Assembly (NCBI GenBank): GCA_027533385.1
Contig: JAPZUE010000055.1
Span: 90,966 to 154,965 of the forward strand
DNA length: 64,000 bases
DNA from: Rhizobium sp.
GTDB taxonomy: Bacteria > Pseudomonadota > Alphaproteobacteria > Rhizobiales > Rhizobiaceae
Direction of reading: 5' to 3'
The position numbers and the translations under genes are program-made. The notes under the pieces are model-generated. The model was given only the letters and a program-made list of their open reading frames with translations, was not told the DNA's origin and ran no database searches. The stretch's first letter is position 1. Every line of letters begins with the position of its first letter. This document shows positions 60,835 through 64,000 of the stretch, piece by piece.

Positions 60835-62202
60835 ATGTTCGGCAAGGCCAATGAAGAGCACAAGGTCGCTCGGGTCATCCGCGTCTATCAGGCCGTTTCT
60901 CTCGCCGTAGCAGGCTTTGCGCTGCTCTGGACGGTGATCTTCTTCCTCAAGGGCCATACGCTTCTGGCATTCGCGGAGTTTTTTCCCGTCGCCGCCGGTC
61001 TCGTCTGCTTCGCGCTCGTCAGCGCCGGCCGCCTCGATCTCTTTCTGATCGTCGCCCAGGCAAGCTTCCTCGTCTTTGTCATTGGTTTCTGCCTGATGTT
61101 CGACGTGCCGCAAAACGGCGCCCCGCGCGTCACGCACCTCTTCCTGCCGGTGCTGGGCATGGTCGGCTACCTCAATCATCTGCGCCGACCGTCCCGCCTC
61201 CAGCTCCTGGTCATCGCCGCCAGCATCGTGACCTTTGTCGTCCTGCATGCCGCTGATCTGCGGCTGCCCTTCGCCCAGCCGATCCCGCCGGAACTCCACC
61301 GCATCGGCGTATGGCTCAACCCGGCCGCTGCAGCCCTCATATTCTGCGGCGCGGTCTACGCCCTGCAGCAACGGCTTTCGGCCCCGCGCGGCGTCGCTCG
61401 CGACCTCGTGGCGGCCCTCCGTCATGGCGATCTCAGCCTCGCCTATCAGCCGCAGGTCAACCAGGCAGGCGAGATCATCGGTGCCGAAGCCCTCCTGCGC
61501 TGGCAGCACCCGAGCAAGGGCCAGATCCCGCCTTCGACCTTCATCCCCGCCGCCGAAGAGGTCGGCCTGATGCCGCTTGTCGGCAATTTCGTCCTCGAAC
61601 AGGCGCTGCAGACGCTTGCCCGCTGGCAGGCCGATCCGCTCCGCGCCCACCTGACGCTCTCGGTCAATGTCAGTGCCAGCCAGTTCAACGAAGGTGATTT
61701 CGAGGCGACGCTGCGAGAACTCCTCGAACGCTACAAGATCGATCCGACCCGCCTGCGCCTGGAGCTCACCGAAAGCGTCCTCATCGCCGGCCTTGATCCC
61801 GTCGCCGAAAAGATGGCCGCCCTCACCGCAACGGGCCTCAGCTTCTCGCTCGACGATTTCGGCACCGGCTTTTCCTCGCTGGCCTATCTGCGCCGCCTGC
61901 CGGTGAGCGAATTGAAGATCGATCGCAGCTTCGTGGCGACCGTCGCCGAAAACGATCGCGATGCCGCCCTCGTCCGCTCGATCCGGGCCATCGCGACCGA
62001 TCTCGGCCTCGAAACCGTCGCCGAAGGGGTCGAAACCCCGGCCCAGCTCGCATTCCTTGAGGCGGCCGGCTGCCGCGTCTTCCAGGGCTACCTCTTTGGC
62101 CGCCCCATGCCGCTTGCCGATTTCGAAAGCGCTATACTCGCCCCGAAAGCCCGGCCCATCGCCGCTCCCGAACGCCCATCGCCGCGCCGCGCCACCGGCT
62201 GA
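60835..62202 (+). CDS. membrane-bound EAL-domain c-di-GMP phosphodiesterase
   Basis: A 455-residue protein. Five or six N-terminal helices (VYQAVSLAVAGFALLWTVIFFL onward) precede an EAL domain with EIIGAEALLRWQHPSKG, LSVNVSASQF, LRLELTESVL, SLDDFGTGFSS, ELKIDRSFV, VAEGVETPAQ and QGYLFGRP. All motifs are intact. The ATG at 60835 is chosen at the membrane segment; an ATG at 60751 in the same frame is possible. It is a paralogue of the EAL protein at 52690. Confidence 0.92.
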   Translation: MFGKANEEHKVARVIRVYQAVSLAVAGFALLWTVIFFLKGHTLLAFAEFFPVAAGLVCFALVSAGRLDLFLIVAQASFLVFVIGFCLMFDVPQNGAPRVTHLFLPVLGMVGYLNHLRRPSRLQLLVIAASIVTFVVLHAADLRLPFAQPIPPELHRIGVWLNPAAAALIFCGAVYALQQRLSAPRGVARDLVAALRHGDLSLAYQPQVNQAGEIIGAEALLRWQHPSKGQIPPSTFIPAAEEVGLMPLVGNFVLEQALQTLARWQADPLRAHLTLSVNVSASQFNEGDFEATLRELLERYKIDPTRLRLELTESVLIAGLDPVAEKMAALTATGLSFSLDDFGTGFSSLAYLRRLPVSELKIDRSFVATVAENDRDAALVRSIRAIATDLGLETVAEGVETPAQLAFLEAAGCRVFQGYLFGRPMPLADFESAILAPKARPIAAPERPSPRRATG

Positions 62203-62223
62203 CCGACGGCTGGCATCGGAAGC

Positions 62224-63663
62224 TCAGCCGAACCGGCCGAGCAGTTTCAGCATCCACTGCGCCATCCGCCCATAGGGCGGATAGAGGAATTTCACCCCCG
62301 AAATCGCCGACTGCTTGAGCACCGGCTTTTCCTTGCTGAGCGCCACGAAGCCGGCTTCGCCGTGATAGGCGCCGTAGCCGGAGGCACCCACGCCGCCGAA
62401 GGGCAGATCGTCCTGGGCGAGATGCAGGATCGTGTCATTGACCGTCACGCCGCCGGCAATCGTGCCGGACAAAACCCGCTCCTGCGCCGCCTTGTCCTCG
62501 CCGAACCAGTAGAGCGCCAGCGGCCGGTCACGGTGGTTGATATAGGCAATCGCCTCATCGAGGGTGTCATAGGCAACAATCGGAAGGATCGGCCCAAAAA
62601 TCTCTTCCGACATCACGGCCGTCTCGTCCGGCGCACCGATGATGGCCACCGGCGAGAACACGCGGGCCTCGCCGTCATGCGGACCGGCAAGCTCGACCAC
62701 CTCGGCGCCTTTTTCGCGCGCTTCCTCCACCAGCCGCGTGAGCCGCTCATAATGCCGGGGGCTGATGATCGAGGTGTAATCGGGATTGCCAGGCAGGCCG
62801 GGATATTGCCTGTTAACCTCCGCCTTCACGGCGGCGAGGAAGTCCTGGACCCTCGCGCGCGGCACCAGCGCATAATCGGGCGCCACGCAGGTCTGGCCGG
62901 AATTCAAAAGCTTGCCCCAGACGAGGCGCGGCACGGCCTTGTCGAACTGCACGGAGGGATCGAGAATGGCCGGCGACTTGCCGCCGAGTTCAAGGGTGAC
63001 CGGCGTCAGGTTCTTCGCCGCCGCTTCCGCCACCTTGCGGCCAACGGCGGTCGAGCCGGTGAAGATCAGGTGGTCGAAGGGGGCGGATGTAAAGGCTGTC
63101 GCCACCTCGGGCCCGCCGGTGACGACGGTCACCTCGTCCTCGGCGAATGTCTCGGCCACGGCTTTTGCCAGCACGTCAGAGAAGGCGGGCGTCAGCTCGG
63201 ACGGTTTCAGCATCGCGCGATTGCCGGCGGCAAGCGCCCCGGTCAGCGGCGACAGCATCAGGTTGAGCGGATAATTCCAGGGGGCGACGATCCCGACCAC
63301 GCCGAGCGGCTGGCGCAGGATGACCGCCGAAGCCGGCTTGCCCGTCCAGGCAAGCGACACGCTTCGCGGCCGCATCCAGCGTTTCAGATGCCTGCGCGCA
63401 TGGCGGATCGCGGCGCGCACCGGCACGATGTCGGTCAGCGTGGTGACGACGGCAGGCCGATTGCCGAAATCCTGCGAAATCGCCGCGGCAAACCGCTCCT
63501 GCCAGGCCTCGATCATCCGATCGAGCCGCGCCAGGCGGTCGTCACGGGTGGCATGGTCAGGCGTCACGTCCTTCGCCCAGGCCGCCTTCTGCGCGGCAAG
63601 CAGGGACGCGATGCGCGCGGCGGGAGCCGCGATATCTGCATTCGGCGATACCTGTCCATCCAT
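62224..63663 (-). CDS. coniferyl-aldehyde-type aldehyde dehydrogenase
   Basis: A 479-residue NAD(P)-dependent dehydrogenase. The Glu base is in LELGGKSPA and the catalytic Cys in NSGQTCVAPDY; the cofactor part has IVAPWNYPLNL, LKPSELTP and FTGSTAVGRKV. The early HARRHLKRWMRPR segment and the C-terminal SGYGAYHGEAGF match the coniferyl aldehyde dehydrogenase group, which may also act on fatty aldehydes. The start follows GAGAGGAAA. A repeat-like region begins upstream of its start. Confidence 0.93.
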   Translation of the reverse strand: MDGQVSPNADIAAPAARIASLLAAQKAAWAKDVTPDHATRDDRLARLDRMIEAWQERFAAAISQDFGNRPAVVTTLTDIVPVRAAIRHARRHLKRWMRPRSVSLAWTGKPASAVILRQPLGVVGIVAPWNYPLNLMLSPLTGALAAGNRAMLKPSELTPAFSDVLAKAVAETFAEDEVTVVTGGPEVATAFTSAPFDHLIFTGSTAVGRKVAEAAAKNLTPVTLELGGKSPAILDPSVQFDKAVPRLVWGKLLNSGQTCVAPDYALVPRARVQDFLAAVKAEVNRQYPGLPGNPDYTSIISPRHYERLTRLVEEAREKGAEVVELAGPHDGEARVFSPVAIIGAPDETAVMSEEIFGPILPIVAYDTLDEAIAYINHRDRPLALYWFGEDKAAQERVLSGTIAGGVTVNDTILHLAQDDLPFGGVGASGYGAYHGEAGFVALSKEKPVLKQSAISGVKFLYPPYGRMAQWMLKLLGRFG

Positions 63664-63750
63664 GGCGGTTTCCTCTCGTTTTTCTTGTCTCTCTCAAGAT
63701 GGGCAGCTTACGCCCATTTGTTCAAGGGAGAACAAATGATTTTTGAATTC

Positions 63751-63833
63751 TCCTCTCCCCTTTGTGGGAGAGGTTACAAAATCGAGGGCTTAGCCCGATC
63801 AGGGCTAAACCTCAGATTTTGTTGGTGAGGGGT
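63751..63833. repeat. imperfect palindromic intergenic element
   Basis: TCCTCTCCCCTTTGTGGGAGAGGTT, then a longer imperfect inverted repeat with arms AAAATCGAGGGCTTAGCCC and GGGCTAAACCTCAGATTTT, then GGTGAGGGG. This form is a common scattered intergenic element in rhizobia. Small ORFs overlapping it have no independent support. The rest of the stretch 63834-64000 shows no gene that I can identify. Confidence 0.55.
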
Positions 63834-64000
63834 TCGGTGATGGTGGCACGACGAACGGACCCCCTTGTAAGCAAACTTCGGCCCGTTGTGATAGAACGAT
63901 CCCAGCGGCTCTGGATGGCAGCCCGATCCCCCTCCGGTCGCTTGAGACCGTAAGTGAGCAAGGAGCGCCATCCGGCAATCCATTGAACCCGCACAGTCGC

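Noticed and set aside
62362..63828. 488-aa plus-strand ORF
   Set aside because: Antisense shadow of the aldehyde dehydrogenase gene.

Overview
The window comes from a GC-rich alphaproteobacterium, most likely a member of the Rhizobiaceae (Rhizobium/Agrobacterium group). Three things point there: the second-type ClpS adaptor, a flagellin with the rhizobial YWSI.TTMR and GDNWLQ signatures, and separate petA-petB-petC genes instead of the fused cytochrome b/c1 gene of Bradyrhizobium. The aspartate-semialdehyde route to spermidine also fits. No rRNA, tRNA, CRISPR array, integrase or transposase gene was found. Coding is dense, with many 1-4 bp start/stop overlaps.

Layout. 1-7.6 kb: 3' part of prmB, clpS2, ychF, an exported unknown protein, a MaoC-MaoC-glutathione peroxidase operon, and an AraC regulator with a LysE-type exporter. 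7.6-11 kb: apt and the cytochrome bc1 operon petABC. 11-19.5 kb: two paralogous ABC exporters flanking a degenerate GGDEF protein, two YdcZ-type membrane proteins and a chemotaxis receptor. 19.9-25.7 kb: trmL, a protein with a GHSRG motif and a long Ala/Pro tail, an isolated flagellin paralogue, hemF, small proteins and a fasciclin-domain protein. 25.9-28.4 kb: a coupled DUF1285-NUDIX-CCA operon. 28.5-35.4 kb: a MoxR/DUF58/BatA-like/amidotransferase-like operon.

35.4-45.5 kb: a small gene with a PIN toxin, a TTG-start endonuclease/phosphatase-fold protein, two GNATs, a glutathionyl-hydroquinone reductase, a NUDIX protein, a metallophosphoesterase, an alpha/beta hydrolase, leuA with a leucine-rich leader, a BrnT/BrnA pair and benE. 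45.6-49.5 kb: a diguanylate cyclase and the carboxynorspermidine decarboxylase/dehydrogenase pair. 49.5-51.8 kb: an A/T-richer two-gene island, an HD-domain (SAMHD1/dGTPase-like) phosphohydrolase coupled to a YwgA-like protein, beside an orphan Phd antitoxin. 52-64 kb: two EAL proteins, a ClpP paralogue, tandem HD-GYP proteins, a rhizavidin-like secreted avidin, Lrp with a lysine-dehydrogenase-like gene, and a coniferyl-aldehyde-type dehydrogenase.

Themes. Cyclic-di-GMP turnover is heavily represented: one GGEEF cyclase, one degenerate GGDEF, two EAL and two HD-GYP proteins. A 264-bp palindromic element with inverted ends (MITE-like) occurs twice intact and once truncated. The least expected items are the avidin homologue at 58.3-58.8 kb, the HD+YwgA pair at 49.8-51.8 kb and the leader peptide upstream of leuA.
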